A stretch of 64,000 bases of DNA from Planctomonas sp. JC2975 (lineage in GTDB: Bacteria; Actinomycetota; Actinomycetes; Actinomycetales; Microbacteriaceae): the NCBI RefSeq assembly GCF_012985205.1, contig NZ_JABEKS010000001.1:1302001-1366000 (forward strand), written 5' to 3'. Below the pieces are notes generated by a model. The model ran no database searches, was not told where the DNA came from, and saw nothing but the letters and a program-made list of their open reading frames with translations. Position 1 is the first letter of the stretch; the number at the start of each line of letters is the position of its first letter. Positions 17,901 to 25,545 of the stretch are shown one piece after another. A program made the translations under genes and the position numbers.

Positions 17901-18863
17901 GTCGAGCTGCAGCGCAAGCTCGCGCCGAAGGTGCGCGAGTCGGTGGCCAAGGCATCCGTTCGTCGGCGGGATCCGATCGAACGCACCGGTCTCACCTCCT
18001 GGGACTTCGACGAGCTGCCGCGCTTCGTCGACACGGAGCAGGGCGGACGCGGAACGGGGATGCCGCGCAGCGTCATCCGCGGATATCCGACGCTCGTCGC
18101 GGAGAAGGGCGGCGTCGCGATTCGCGTCGTCGGCACGCAGCAGGAGCAGGAGCGGTCGCTCCCGGATGGCGTGCGCGCGCTCCTGCTGAACGTCATCCCC
18201 TCCCCCACCGGCTACGTGCAGGAACACCTCACCGGCGCCGAGAAGCTGGCGCTGGCCGCGAGTCCGTATCCGTCGACGAAGGCCCTGTTCGAGGACTGCC
18301 TCGCTGCGGTCATCGACGACGCGCTCTTCGAGGCCGCGCCGGGCGGGCTCGTGTTCACGCGCGCGCAGTTCGATGGCATCCGCGATCGCGTATCGACCAG
18401 CGTGATGGATGCCCTGTTCGACACGGTCTCACTCGTCGCGCGCATCCTCGCCGAGCATCGCTCGGCGGAGAAGGTGTTGTCCGCGACATCGTCCATCGCG
18501 CTGCTCGGAGCACTCACCGACGCCAAAGCGCAGCTCGCCGGCCTCGTCTTCCCCGGATTCGTCTCGCGAACCGGACGCGCCCAGTTGCGTCACCTGCCGC
18601 GTTACCTGCAGGCGCTGACGTGGCGCATCCAGCGGCTCCCCGACAATCCGGGACGCGACCGCGTGTGGATGACCGAGGTGCAGACCGCGATGGCGCGCTT
18701 CACGGATGCCGGCGGCAGCATCCCGCTCCCGCCGCACGCCAAGGCGTCCCTGGTGCACGCCCGCTGGATGATCGAGGAACTCCGTGTCGGCCTGTTCGCC
18801 CAGCACCTCGGCACGGCCGAGACGGTGTCGCTGCAGCGCATCCAGAAAGCGCTGGCCGCCTGA
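14931..18863 (+). CDS. hrpA: ATP-dependent RNA helicase HrpA, 1310 aa
   Basis: DEAH-box RNA helicase of full actinobacterial length. Walker A GETGSGKTT (49-57), DEAH (143-146), SATID for motif III (about 180), the RSGRSGR arginine motif (about 365-372), then the winged-helix/ratchet region and the long C-terminal DUF3418 extension characteristic of bacterial HrpA (about 700-1300). HrpA resolves stalled or collided ribosomes in E. coli and processes mRNA; that role is transferred by homology. ATG 14931 is preceded by GGAGGG (14922-14927) and by TAGAAT (14916-14921), so the mRNA either starts just before the ATG or has a very short leader. Three nucleotides after the stop a seven-unit 22-bp repeat array begins. 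Confidence 0.96.
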   Translation: MSSVPPAESSPTAVAGIPVIYFPPELPVSERREEIARAIEANQVVIVAGETGSGKTTQLPKICLQLGRESIGHTQPRRIAARAIAERVAEELGDEVGGLVGYKVRFTDEVSKATRIKVMTDGILLNEIHRDRDLTAYDTIIIDEAHERSLTIDFLLGYLKRLLPRRPDLKVIVTSATIDPESFAKHFADAAGNPAPVIEVSGRTYPVEVRYRPLVADDEGDDDDVDATPSVDRDYLTGITDALDELGREKAGDVLVFLSGETEIRDAEDAIRGHLTRRGDAATTQVLPLYGRLSSADQHRVFGPVPAGIRRRVVLSTNVAETSLTVPGIRYVIDAGTARISRYSTRAKVQRLPIEAISQASAKQRSGRSGRTSDGIAIRLYSEEDYEKRPEFTEPEILRTNLAAVILQMISLGLGDIEAFPFLTPPDSRGVKDGLDLLAELNATHRTEHAPDSGSTASIRLTKTGRTLARLPIDPRFGRMLVEAGRQGVVREVMVIVAGLTIQDPRERPLERRAQADQQHARFTDPTSDFLTLLNLWNHLEDKQRELGSSAFRRLCKAEYLNYLRIREWQDLYRQLRRTAKPLGLAPGDPKVDGDGIHRSLLSGLLSHIGLRDAQKKDYVGARNQRFLVFPGSVLAKKQPQAVMSAELVETSRLFARMNAAIDPAWAEPLAGDLVRRSYSEPHWEKRQGSAVVYEKVTLFGVPIVPRRRAQLSRIDAPLARELFIRHALVGGEWPGDTRDHAFDFQRANARLRAELEKVEERTRRRDILLDDEAMVSFFERRIPQEVTDTRSFEAWWRQERRTDGRLLTMRREDLVDDVDEAKVDENAFPPVWQQGDQRLALSYRFEPGEADDGVTAQVPLALLPRLSPVGFDAQLPGLRTELITALIRTLPKALRRSVVPAADWAARIAAELPTGIGSGAAQVTAGTGTAKSAPESEPFTAILSRTIRRLTGTPVDPTDFDVERVPPHLRVTFRVVDERSKVVAAGKDVVELQRKLAPKVRESVAKASVRRRDPIERTGLTSWDFDELPRFVDTEQGGRGTGMPRSVIRGYPTLVAEKGGVAIRVVGTQQEQERSLPDGVRALLLNVIPSPTGYVQEHLTGAEKLALAASPYPSTKALFEDCLAAVIDDALFEAAPGGLVFTRAQFDGIRDRVSTSVMDALFDTVSLVARILAEHRSAEKVLSATSSIALLGALTDAKAQLAGLVFPGFVSRTGRAQLRHLPRYLQALTWRIQRLPDNPGRDRVWMTEVQTAMARFTDAGGSIPLPPHAKASLVHARWMIEELRVGLFAQHLGTAETVSLQRIQKALAA

Positions 18864-18866
18864 CGC

Positions 18867-19020
18867 GAAGGTGCCCGTTCCGCCTCCCGAAAGTGCCCGT
18901 TCCGCCTCCCGAACGTGCCCCTTCCTCCCCCGGAACGTGCCTGTTCCTCCCCCCGAAAGTGCGCGTTCCGCCTCCCGAAAGTGCCCGTTCCTCCCCCTGA
19001 GGCTGCGCCTTCCTCTCGAG
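18867..19020. repeat. 22-bp tandem repeat array 1 (7 units)
   Basis: Seven consecutive units of exactly 22 bp (starts at 18867, 18889, 18911, 18933, 18955, 18977, 18999; the last degraded). On this strand units read GAAAGTGCCCGTTCC followed by GCCTCCC or TCCCCCC. The array occupies all the space between the convergent hrpA and NUDIX stops. The same unit in reverse orientation forms arrays at 20174 and 59260. It is non-coding: 22 is not a multiple of three, so open frames through it rotate. Confidence 0.9.
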
Positions 19021-19024
19021 CGGA

Positions 19025-19558
19025 TCACTCACGCGTGAGAGCATCTCTTGCCCGGGCCAGCCGGGTGCCCAGCCCGGGAGCAACGTCCGACGGCAGGTCA
19101 TGGATCGGGAACCAGCGCACATCGAGGCTTTCGTCGCTGACCGTCACCACCGCATCCGGGTCGACGACCGCGACGAAGCTGATGTCCCAGTGCGCGGTGC
19201 AGGCGAACCGTCCGTGGAGTTCGTGACGTTCCAGATCCACAATCAGATCGGACGTCACCTCCAGGTCGTCGATGCCGGACTCCTCGCGCGCCTCCCGTTG
19301 CGCCGTTGCCACGATGGTTGCGTCATCCGCTTCGATGTGGCCGCCGAACTGCACCCAGAACCCGCCCTTCCTGTGGAAGCACAGCAGAGTGCTGCTCAGG
19401 TCGGGCGAGAAGACGAAGCAGGATGCCGTGACGTGCTCCGGTCCGCCGTCCCGCCGCAGCGCCGCATCACCGCGCGCCGACACGAAGCCGACGAACGCGT
19501 CGCGGACTTCCGACGGGCCGGCGGCGACAAGACGGGCGAGAGTGTCGTCGAGAATCAT
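19025..19558 (-). CDS. NUDIX hydrolase, 177 aa
   Basis: Hydrolase of nucleoside diphosphate-X compounds. The Nudix box is read as GHIEADDATIVATAQREAREESGI (about residues 74-97), given here in two parts: GHIEADDATIVATA then QREAREESGI. It carries the catalytic REAREESG helix, with Asp in place of the first Glu and one extra residue in the loop, a variant common in actinobacterial NUDIX proteins. The N-terminus (MILDDTLARLVAAGPSEVRD) forms a helical extension. Substrate not predictable. CAGAAT (19565-19570) lies 6 nt before ATG 19558, so the mRNA is probably leaderless. The gene is divergent from a GNAT acetyltransferase with only 41 nt between starts. Confidence 0.9.
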   Translation of the reverse strand: MILDDTLARLVAAGPSEVRDAFVGFVSARGDAALRRDGGPEHVTASCFVFSPDLSSTLLCFHRKGGFWVQFGGHIEADDATIVATAQREAREESGIDDLEVTSDLIVDLERHELHGRFACTAHWDISFVAVVDPDAVVTVSDESLDVRWFPIHDLPSDVAPGLGTRLARARDALTRE

Positions 19559-19564
19559 GCAGCC

Positions 19565-19593
19565 ATTCTGCCGGGGCTCCGTGGCCCTATCCT
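19565..19593. promoter_or_regulatory. Fully overlapping face-to-face promoters (NUDIX and GNAT)
   Basis: The NUDIX -10 (CAGAAT on the minus strand, 19565-19570) and the GNAT -10 (TATCCT on the plus strand, 19588-19593) are each 6 nt from their start codon and exactly 17 bp apart. Each -10 therefore occupies the other promoter's -35 position, and the two promoters should exclude each other. Confidence 0.55.
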
Positions 19594-19599
19594 CGCTTC

Positions 19600-20184
19600 A
19601 TGGATGCCGATGCCTCGCACCCCGTGAACGACGACGGTGCTCTTCCGCGCCGTGATGACGGTCTTCGCCTCATCAGCGACGACGGGGCTGTGGAGATCCG
19701 CGACGCAGTGCCGGCGGATGCCGAAGCCATCGCCCGCGTTCATGTGGACACCTGGCGCGAGACGTACTCCGGAGTGCTCGCAGAGCGGTACTTCTCGGAG
19801 GAGGCGTACCAGGACCGGCCGCTGATGTGGACCGGATACCTCTCGCTGCGGCCGCGCCCCGGCCGGCTGTCCGTCGCCGTCCACGACGGACGCATCGTCG
19901 GCTTCGCCAATGCCGCCGACTCGGCCCTGCCCGCCGCCTCGCACGGAATCCCGCCGGCACGTCCGCTGCACCTGTTCGCGATCTACGTACGCGCTGCCGT
20001 CTACGGCACGGGAACCGGACGGGCTCTTCTCGATGCGGTGATCGGCGACGATCCGGCACAGCTCTGGGTGCTGCGCGGCAACGAACGGGCGATCGCGTTC
20101 TACGAGCGCAATGGATTCGCCTTCGACGGTGTCGAGTACCGCGATCCTGCAGACGACAGGATCGAGCTCCGAATGGTGCGATGA
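19600..20184 (+). CDS. GNAT-family N-acetyltransferase, 194 aa
   Basis: Acetyl-CoA-dependent N-acetyltransferase. The fold is visible from about residue 32 (VEIRDAVPADAEAIARVHVDTWRETYSGVL). The acetyl-CoA-binding segment follows strand 4 (LHLFAIYVRAAVYGTGTGRALLDAVI, about 125-150), and NERAIAFYERNGFAFDG near 165-180 is the classic motif B. HVDTWRETYSG is typical of members that act on small molecules or ribosomal/peptide amines; the substrate is unknown. The first 30 residues are polar and non-conserved-looking, but TATCCT 6 nt before ATG 19600 supports this start. The TGA lies inside the first unit of the second 22-bp repeat array. Confidence 0.9.
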   Translation: MDADASHPVNDDGALPRRDDGLRLISDDGAVEIRDAVPADAEAIARVHVDTWRETYSGVLAERYFSEEAYQDRPLMWTGYLSLRPRPGRLSVAVHDGRIVGFANAADSALPAASHGIPPARPLHLFAIYVRAAVYGTGTGRALLDAVIGDDPAQLWVLRGNERAIAFYERNGFAFDGVEYRDPADDRIELRMVR

Positions 20185-20305
20185 CGGGCACCTTCCAGCG
20201 GAGGAACGGGCACCCTCGGGCGGAAGAACGGGCACCCTCGGGCGGAGGAACGGGCACCCTCGGGCGGAGGAACGGGCACTTTCGGGGAAGGACGGGAGCG
20301 TCGTC
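20174..20305. repeat. 22-bp tandem repeat array 2 (6 units)
   Basis: Units end at 20195, 20217, 20239, 20261, 20283 and 20305, again exactly 22 bp each; the first and last are degenerate. On this strand the core reads GGGCGGAGGAACGGGCAC followed by CCTC or TTTC. Orientation is opposite to array 1. The first unit overlaps the stop codon of the GNAT gene, and the array ends about 50 bp before the ppc promoter. Confidence 0.9.
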
Positions 20306-20353
20306 GGCGCTCGGGTCGCGTCCGCTCGGTTCGCTGGTATCCCATGTGCTGGG

Positions 20354-20359
20354 TACCCT
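20354..20359 (+). promoter_or_regulatory. -10 element of ppc
   Basis: TACCCT lies 8 nt before ATG 20368 with no Shine-Dalgarno between, so transcription probably begins at or just before the start codon. No strong -35 is visible. Confidence 0.45.
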
Positions 20360-20367
20360 GGACAGCG

Positions 20368-23073
20368 ATGACGAACGGTGCCCCCTCGAATCACCCGCTT
20401 GAAGACGCCCAGGCGCGCGCCCTGCGCAGCGGCGACGTGCCGGAAGCGCTGCGCTCCGACGTGCGCTTCCTCGGTGAACTGCTCGGCCGTGTGCTGATCG
20501 AGTCCGGCGGGCAGGACCTGCTCGACGACGTCGAGAAGCTGCGCGCGCTCACGATCGATGCCTACGAACGCAAGGGCGAGGCGTCCATCGAAGACGCTGA
20601 AGCCCTCGTCGAGGGCTTCAGCCTGCAGCGCGCCGAGCAGGTGGCGCGCGCGTTCACGTGCTACTTCCACCTCGTGAATCTCGCGGAGGAACGGCACAGG
20701 GTACGCGTGCTGCTCGCCCGCGACCCGTGGGCGACGGACGGCCACCGTCCCGCCGAATCCTTCGCAGCCGCGTTCGCCGCCGTCAGCGCCGAGCTGGGCG
20801 ACGAGGAGGCCAGGGATCGCGTCGAGAACCTCGAGTTCCGTCCCGTGCTCACCGCGCACCCGACCGAGGCCCGTCGTCGTGCGATCGCGTACAGCATCCG
20901 CCGCATCAGCGACCTCGTCGCAGAGCACGACGATCCCCGCCTCGGCACGCTGGCCCAGTCGGAGAACGAACGCCAGCTCCTCGCCGAGATCGACACCCTG
21001 TGGCGAACTGCGCCGCTGCGGTCGACACGCCCCACCCCGCTCGACGAGGTGCGCACGGCGATGAACATCTTCGACCAGACCCTTTTCCAGGTGATCCCGC
21101 AGGTCTACCGTCTCATCGACGAGCGTCTTGCCGGACCGGACGCCTCCCCGCGCCGCCCCGACGCACGGGCCTTCGTGCGCTTCGGATCGTGGATCGGTGC
21201 CGACCGCGACGGCAACCCCTTCGTGACCGCCAAGGTGACGCGCAAGGCTGCGGCGATCGCATCCGAGCACGTGCTCCTCGGACTCGAACGCGCCACGGAC
21301 CGGATCGGACGCACCCTCACCCTCGATGCCGGCGACACCCCGCCCAGCCAGGAACTGCAGGAGCTCTGGCGACGCCAGCGCGCCCTCGCAGAGGACCTCA
21401 CGGCCGACGTCGCCACCCGCTCGCCCAACGAGCCGCACCGCCGAGTGCTGCTGGTGGTCGCCGAGCGGATCCAGGCCACACGGCGTCGCAACGCCGACCT
21501 CGCCTACGAGAACCCGGATGCCCTCCTCGACGACCTGAGGATCGTGCAGCGCTCGCTCGCCGAGGCCGGTGACCTGCGCAACGCCTACGGAGAGGTGCAG
21601 CACCTCATCTGGCAGGTCGAGACCTTCGGATTCCACCTCGCAGAGCTCGAGGTGCGCCAGCACTCCAAGGTGCACCGTCAGACGCTCGAGGCGATCGCGG
21701 CCGGAGCGCACGGCGACGACGACCTCGACGAGATGAGCGCAGAGGTCCTCGACGTGTTCCGCGTGATCGCGCACCTGCAGAGCAGGTACGGCGTGGACGC
21801 CGCCAAGCGCTACATCATCTCGTTCACGCAATCCGCCGACGACATCGCCAATGTGTTCCGGCTGGCCGAGCACGCACTCGGGTCAGCGGAGGCTGCACCG
21901 GTGCTCGACGTCATCCCGCTGTTCGAGACGTTCGACGATCTGAACGCGTCGACCGAGATCCTCGACCTGATGATCACCCTCCCCGAGGTGCAGAAGCGGC
22001 TGGAGCAGACCGGCCGGCGCCTCGAGGTGATGCTCGGCTACTCCGACTCGTCGAAGGATGTCGGTCCCGTCTCGGCGACCCTCGCGCTCTACGACGCCCA
22101 GGCCCGCATCGCGCAGTGGGCGAAGCGCAACGACATCGTCCTCACGCTCTTCCACGGACGCGGCGGAGCACTCGGACGCGGCGGCGGACCGGCCAACGAG
22201 GCCGTGCTCGCACAGCCGCCGGGATCCGTCGACGGCCGGTTCAAGCTCACCGAGCAGGGCGAGGTCATCTTCGCCCAGTACGGGGATCCGGTCATCGCCG
22301 TTCGCCACCTGGAGCAGATCGCCGCGGCGACGCTGATGGCATCTGTCCCCTCCATCGGCGAACGGAACGCGAGCGCCGCCGCCGAGTTCGCACCGCTGGC
22401 CGCCCAGCTCGACAAGGTCAGCAGGGAGCGCTTCTACGAACTCGTGCGCGCTGACGGATTCGCGCCGTGGTTCGGCCGCGTCACGCCGCAGGAGGAGATC
22501 GGACTACTGGCACTCGGATCCCGTCCGGCACGCCGTGGGCTCTCGCTCGAGTCCCTCGAGGACCTGCGCGCGATCCCGTGGGTCTTCGCCTGGACGCAGG
22601 CCCGCATCAACCTCACCGGATGGTTCGGGCTCGGCTCGGCGCTCGCCGCCGTCGGCGATGAGAAGCTCCTGCGGGACGCCTACGACCGGTGGCCGCTCTT
22701 CCGCACCATGATCGAGAACGTCGAGATGTCGCTCGCGAAGACCGACGAGCGCCTCGCCCGCCGCTATCTGGCGCTCGGTGATCGCGACGAGCTCGCGCAG
22801 CTGGTGCTCGACGAAATGGCGCTGACGCGCGAATGGGCGCTCAAGACGAGCGGCGCATCCGAGCTCGTCGCCGGCCGCCCCGTGCTGAGCCGGGCCGTAC
22901 GCCTGCGCAGCCCGTACGTCGACGCCCTGTCGCTGCTGCAGCTGCGCGCATTGCGCGCCCTGCGCTCCGACGCGGATGCCTCCACCATCGACGAGACACA
23001 GCAGGACGAGTTGCGCCGCCTGCTCCTGCTCAGCGTGAACGGAGTCGCGGCCGGCCTGCAGAACACCGGCTGA
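20368..23073 (+). CDS. ppc: Phosphoenolpyruvate carboxylase, 901 aa
   Basis: Anaplerotic enzyme that carboxylates phosphoenolpyruvate to oxaloacetate. The active-site histidine is His164 in VLTAHPTEARRR; other hallmarks are LGYSDSSKDVGPVSATLALY (about 555-575), the phosphate-binding FHGRGGALGRGGGPA (about 595-610) and the invariant C-terminal QNTG. Length is standard. I chose ATG 20368 (MTNGAPSNHPLEDAQ) because it follows a -10 element by 8 nt; the open frame extends only 8 more codons upstream. Residues equivalent to the aspartate-inhibition site could not be checked by eye. The next gene is 278 nt downstream, past a hairpin, so ppc is monocistronic. Confidence 0.97.
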   Translation: MTNGAPSNHPLEDAQARALRSGDVPEALRSDVRFLGELLGRVLIESGGQDLLDDVEKLRALTIDAYERKGEASIEDAEALVEGFSLQRAEQVARAFTCYFHLVNLAEERHRVRVLLARDPWATDGHRPAESFAAAFAAVSAELGDEEARDRVENLEFRPVLTAHPTEARRRAIAYSIRRISDLVAEHDDPRLGTLAQSENERQLLAEIDTLWRTAPLRSTRPTPLDEVRTAMNIFDQTLFQVIPQVYRLIDERLAGPDASPRRPDARAFVRFGSWIGADRDGNPFVTAKVTRKAAAIASEHVLLGLERATDRIGRTLTLDAGDTPPSQELQELWRRQRALAEDLTADVATRSPNEPHRRVLLVVAERIQATRRRNADLAYENPDALLDDLRIVQRSLAEAGDLRNAYGEVQHLIWQVETFGFHLAELEVRQHSKVHRQTLEAIAAGAHGDDDLDEMSAEVLDVFRVIAHLQSRYGVDAAKRYIISFTQSADDIANVFRLAEHALGSAEAAPVLDVIPLFETFDDLNASTEILDLMITLPEVQKRLEQTGRRLEVMLGYSDSSKDVGPVSATLALYDAQARIAQWAKRNDIVLTLFHGRGGALGRGGGPANEAVLAQPPGSVDGRFKLTEQGEVIFAQYGDPVIAVRHLEQIAAATLMASVPSIGERNASAAAEFAPLAAQLDKVSRERFYELVRADGFAPWFGRVTPQEEIGLLALGSRPARRGLSLESLEDLRAIPWVFAWTQARINLTGWFGLGSALAAVGDEKLLRDAYDRWPLFRTMIENVEMSLAKTDERLARRYLALGDRDELAQLVLDEMALTREWALKTSGASELVAGRPVLSRAVRLRSPYVDALSLLQLRALRALRSDADASTIDETQQDELRRLLLLSVNGVAAGLQNTG

Positions 23074-23086
23074 TCTGCGTTGTCTT

Positions 23087-23111
23087 GCGCGCCGCTCCCC
23101 GCGCGGCGCGC
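23087..23111 (+). terminator. Hairpin terminator after ppc
   Basis: Nine-bp GC stem (23087-23095 with 23103-23111) and a 7-nt loop, 13 nt past the ppc stop. A second short hairpin (GGCGGCGT with ACGCCGCC, 23141-23158) follows. Confidence 0.55.
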
Positions 23112-23287
23112 CGCAGTCAGCGCCCTGCACGGCTGCGTTCGGCGGCGTACACGCCGCCGCCTCGTGGAGCGTGTCGCGCCCCCGAGACACTGACTTGTCA
23201 CGAACTCCTTCTCAGCATGAAGGGCGCCGCGGCGGAGTCCGGAAAGGGCTCCGCTCCCAGCTCCAGCGCGCCCTGGCTCAGGCGACG

Positions 23288-23337
23288 GTGATTCAAGACT
23301 CCCGCGACGGTAGGCTCACGGAGAGACATCCTGTCTC
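23288..23337 (+). promoter_or_regulatory. Promoter and putative operator of the lacI-type gene
   Basis: GTGATT (23288-23293), 17 bp, TAGGCT (23311-23316). The inverted repeat GAGACA-TCC-TGTCTC (23323-23337) lies on the predicted transcription start. Its sequence differs from the palindrome at the sugar-transport promoter (28107), so autoregulation by the same protein is uncertain. Confidence 0.45.
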
Positions 23338-23351
23338 GGGCGGAGGTCTGC

Positions 23352-24353
23352 GTGCGCGCAACGGTGAAGGACGTCGCCGCCATGGCAGGCGTGTCGCCGA
23401 AGACCGTCTCGAACGTGATCAATGGCATCGTCTTCGTGCGTCCGGAAACCCGGGAACGCGTCGAGAAGGCACTGACCGAACTCGACTATGTGCCCAACCT
23501 GAGCGCACGCGGGCTGCGCAACGGACGAACGGGCGTCATCGCACTCGCCCTCCCCGATCTCGCCACCGCATACTCAGCCGAGATGGGCCACCACTTCGTG
23601 GAGGCCGCACACGATCGCGGATGGGCCGTGCAGCTCGAGGAGACCGGCGGCCGTCCGGAGCGCGAGGAGCTGCTCCTGTCGCGCGCAAGGGCGCACCTTG
23701 TCGACGGCCTGGTGCTCAATCCCGTGGTCTCGGACGAGTTCGCGCTGCCCGACGATCCCTCGCGCATCCCCGCCGCCGTCGTGATCGGCGAGGTCGAGCA
23801 GAAGCGGCTCGACCAGGTGCGCGTGGATCCCGTGCGGGCGGCATATGACATGACGACGCTGCTCCTCCAGGCGGGTCACCGGCGCATCGCCGTGCTCGGT
23901 TCGCCCGTGACGTCGGCCACGTTCACCGCCCGGCTGCGCACCGTCGGTTACCGGGAGGCGCTGGCGGATGCCGGCATCCGGCACGACCCCGCCCTGGAAC
24001 TCGGCTGCGACGACTGGTCACCGCGCGGAGGTGCCGCGACGCTCGCAGTCTTCCTCGAGCGCAACCCGCTGCCCGACGCCTTGTTCTGCTTCACGGACTC
24101 GCTCGCCATCGGCGCCCTCAGCGAGCTCTGGCGGCGCGGCATCCCGGTGCCCCAGGCCGTCTCCGTCGCCGGATTCGACGATGTCGCGCACGGCGAGTTC
24201 GCCAGTCCGCCGCTCACCACCGTGTCGTTCGACAAACGCGCCTTCGCGGATGTGGCGCTCGACCGCCTCGCCGACCGCATCTCGGACCCGGCGCGTGCGG
24301 CCTCCGTCACGACCGTTCCGCACCGGATCATCGAGCGCGACAGCACGCGCTGA
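23352..24353 (+). CDS. LacI-family transcriptional regulator, 333 aa
   Basis: Sugar-responsive repressor. The N-terminal helix-turn-helix and hinge are canonical: VKDVAAMAGVSPKTVSNVING (5-25) and YVPNLSARGLRNGRTG (about 47-62). A periplasmic-binding-protein-like effector domain follows, with the family-typical GHRRIAVLG (about 175-185), DALFCFTDSLAIGAL (about 240-255) and SVAGFDDV (about 270-278). The start is GTG 23352 behind GGAGG (23342-23346). It lies upstream of, and convergent with, a sugar ABC transporter operon adjacent to a GH51 arabinofuranosidase. I infer that it controls that operon through the palindrome overlapping the binding-protein promoter, with arabinose or an arabino-oligosaccharide as inducer. 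Confidence 0.92.
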   Translation: MRATVKDVAAMAGVSPKTVSNVINGIVFVRPETRERVEKALTELDYVPNLSARGLRNGRTGVIALALPDLATAYSAEMGHHFVEAAHDRGWAVQLEETGGRPEREELLLSRARAHLVDGLVLNPVVSDEFALPDDPSRIPAAVVIGEVEQKRLDQVRVDPVRAAYDMTTLLLQAGHRRIAVLGSPVTSATFTARLRTVGYREALADAGIRHDPALELGCDDWSPRGGAATLAVFLERNPLPDALFCFTDSLAIGALSELWRRGIPVPQAVSVAGFDDVAHGEFASPPLTTVSFDKRAFADVALDRLADRISDPARAASVTTVPHRIIERDSTR

Positions 24354-24561
24354 CCCGGGCACGGCTGCAGCTCTCCGGTCGACGCCGCCCGTCTTCACGA
24401 CGGAGGACGCCTTCTGGCTGTTCGATGGCGCGAGGTTCAGCCTCGTCCTGGACTGCACGGCTCACCGAGGGTGGCTGTGCAAACGGGCGATGGGCTCGCG
24501 TGGAGCGTCAGTGCCCTGAGGCGGTTGCTCGCGCACAGCCGTTCGGAGCGCTGACGGACGA

Positions 24562-24632
24562 GGACCGGATGCCTGCGCCCAGACATCCGGTCCCCTTCCC
24601 CGGCATGTGCGTCGTGGTCCGCCGGGCGGACC
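24562..24632 (-). terminator. Two hairpins between the lacI-type gene and the ABC operon
   Basis: GGTCCGC-CGG-GCGGACC (24616-24632) starts 7 nt beyond the permease stop on the minus strand. A 10-bp stem (24562-24571 with 24584-24593, 12-nt loop) containing GGATGCC follows. They probably end the transporter transcript and may also stop read-through from the plus-strand regulator gene. Confidence 0.6.
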
Positions 24633-24638
24633 GGGACG

Positions 24639-25544
24639 TCAGCCCTTGAGGCCGCTGCCCGTGACGCCCTCGACGATCTGACGCTGGAAGATCAGGTACA
24701 GGATGATCAGCGGCAGCGCCGCGAGGATCGCTCCCGCCTGGATGTCGGCGTAACGCTGCCCGAAGCTGCCCTGCACCGTGGCGAGCCCGACCGGGATGGT
24801 CATCAGGTTCGGGTTGGACAGCACGAACAGGGGCAGCAGCAGGTTGTTCCAGACGCCGACGAACGTGAGGATCGTCACCGCCGCCAGCACCGGACGCGAC
24901 AGCGGCAGCACGACGGACCAGTAGATCTTCCAGAGGCCTGCGCCGTCGATCCGCGCCGCTTCCTCGAGCTCCCGGGGGATGCCGTCGAAGAACTGCTTGA
25001 AGATGAACACCGCGATCACCGCCGGCACCTGCGGGAAGATCACCGACCAGTAGGTGTTCAGGAGGTTCATCGCGTTGAGCTCCTGGAAGATCGGCACGAT
25101 GAGCACCTGGCTCGGGATCATGATGCCGAGCACGATCAGCAGCAGCACGACGTTCGAGAACCGGAACCTCAGCCGCGACAACGCGAACGCTGCCATCGAC
25201 GCGAAGAACACGGTGAGCACCGCCGTGAACACCGAGGTGATCGCGCTGGCGATGTACCAGTTCCAGATGTCGCCCGCCTGGAAGTACGACGCGTAGGAGG
25301 CGAGCGTCGGGTTCCAGTCGCCGAGAATGGCCGACGCGCCGAGGGCTGCCGTGCCGTTGTCGGTGAGCGAGGTCTTCAGTGCGAAGAGGCTCGGGATCAG
25401 CCAGACGATCGCGAAGACGATCAGCACGATGAGCGCGACGATGTTGAACGTGCGCCCGCTCACGCGCGTCGACGGCGCCGTGCGCGCCGGTGCCGCTGCG
25501 GAGATCGGAGACTTCATGCGGGGACGTGCGGTCGTAGCCGACAT
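24639..25544 (-). CDS. Carbohydrate ABC transporter permease (MalG-type), 301 aa
   Basis: Inner-membrane permease of a CUT1 sugar importer with six membrane helices. The EAA loop that contacts the ATPase is EEAARIDGAGLWKIYWSVVLPLSRP (about 205-229), quoted as EEAARIDGAGLWKIY plus WSVVLPLSRP. The N-terminal 30 residues are polar and cytoplasmic. It is the last gene of a three-gene operon: binding protein, MalF-type permease, then this gene, with a single nucleotide between the two permease reading frames. No ATPase is encoded here, as is usual for actinobacterial CUT1 systems that share one MsiK-like ATPase encoded elsewhere. Context with GH51 suggests uptake of arabinose-containing oligosaccharides. 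Confidence 0.93.
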   Translation of the reverse strand: MSATTARPRMKSPISAAAPARTAPSTRVSGRTFNIVALIVLIVFAIVWLIPSLFALKTSLTDNGTAALGASAILGDWNPTLASYASYFQAGDIWNWYIASAITSVFTAVLTVFFASMAAFALSRLRFRFSNVVLLLIVLGIMIPSQVLIVPIFQELNAMNLLNTYWSVIFPQVPAVIAVFIFKQFFDGIPRELEEAARIDGAGLWKIYWSVVLPLSRPVLAAVTILTFVGVWNNLLLPLFVLSNPNLMTIPVGLATVQGSFGQRYADIQAGAILAALPLIILYLIFQRQIVEGVTGSGLKG

Positions 25545-25545
25545 G

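Noticed and set aside
18867-19020. CRISPR array
   Set aside because: Units are 22 bp with no unique spacers between them and no cas genes nearby, so the arrays are simple tandem repeats.
18700-19226. Several short frames with repeated CPFLPPE or VPVPPPE-like peptides across array 1
   Set aside because: They are products of the 22-bp repeat read in rotating frames, not proteins; none has a start signal.
19555-21873. 772-codon minus-strand frame across the GNAT gene, repeat array 2 and ppc
   Set aside because: Opposite well-supported genes on the plus strand; the part through the array is repetitive Pro/Ser/Arg text that changes frame every 22 bp.
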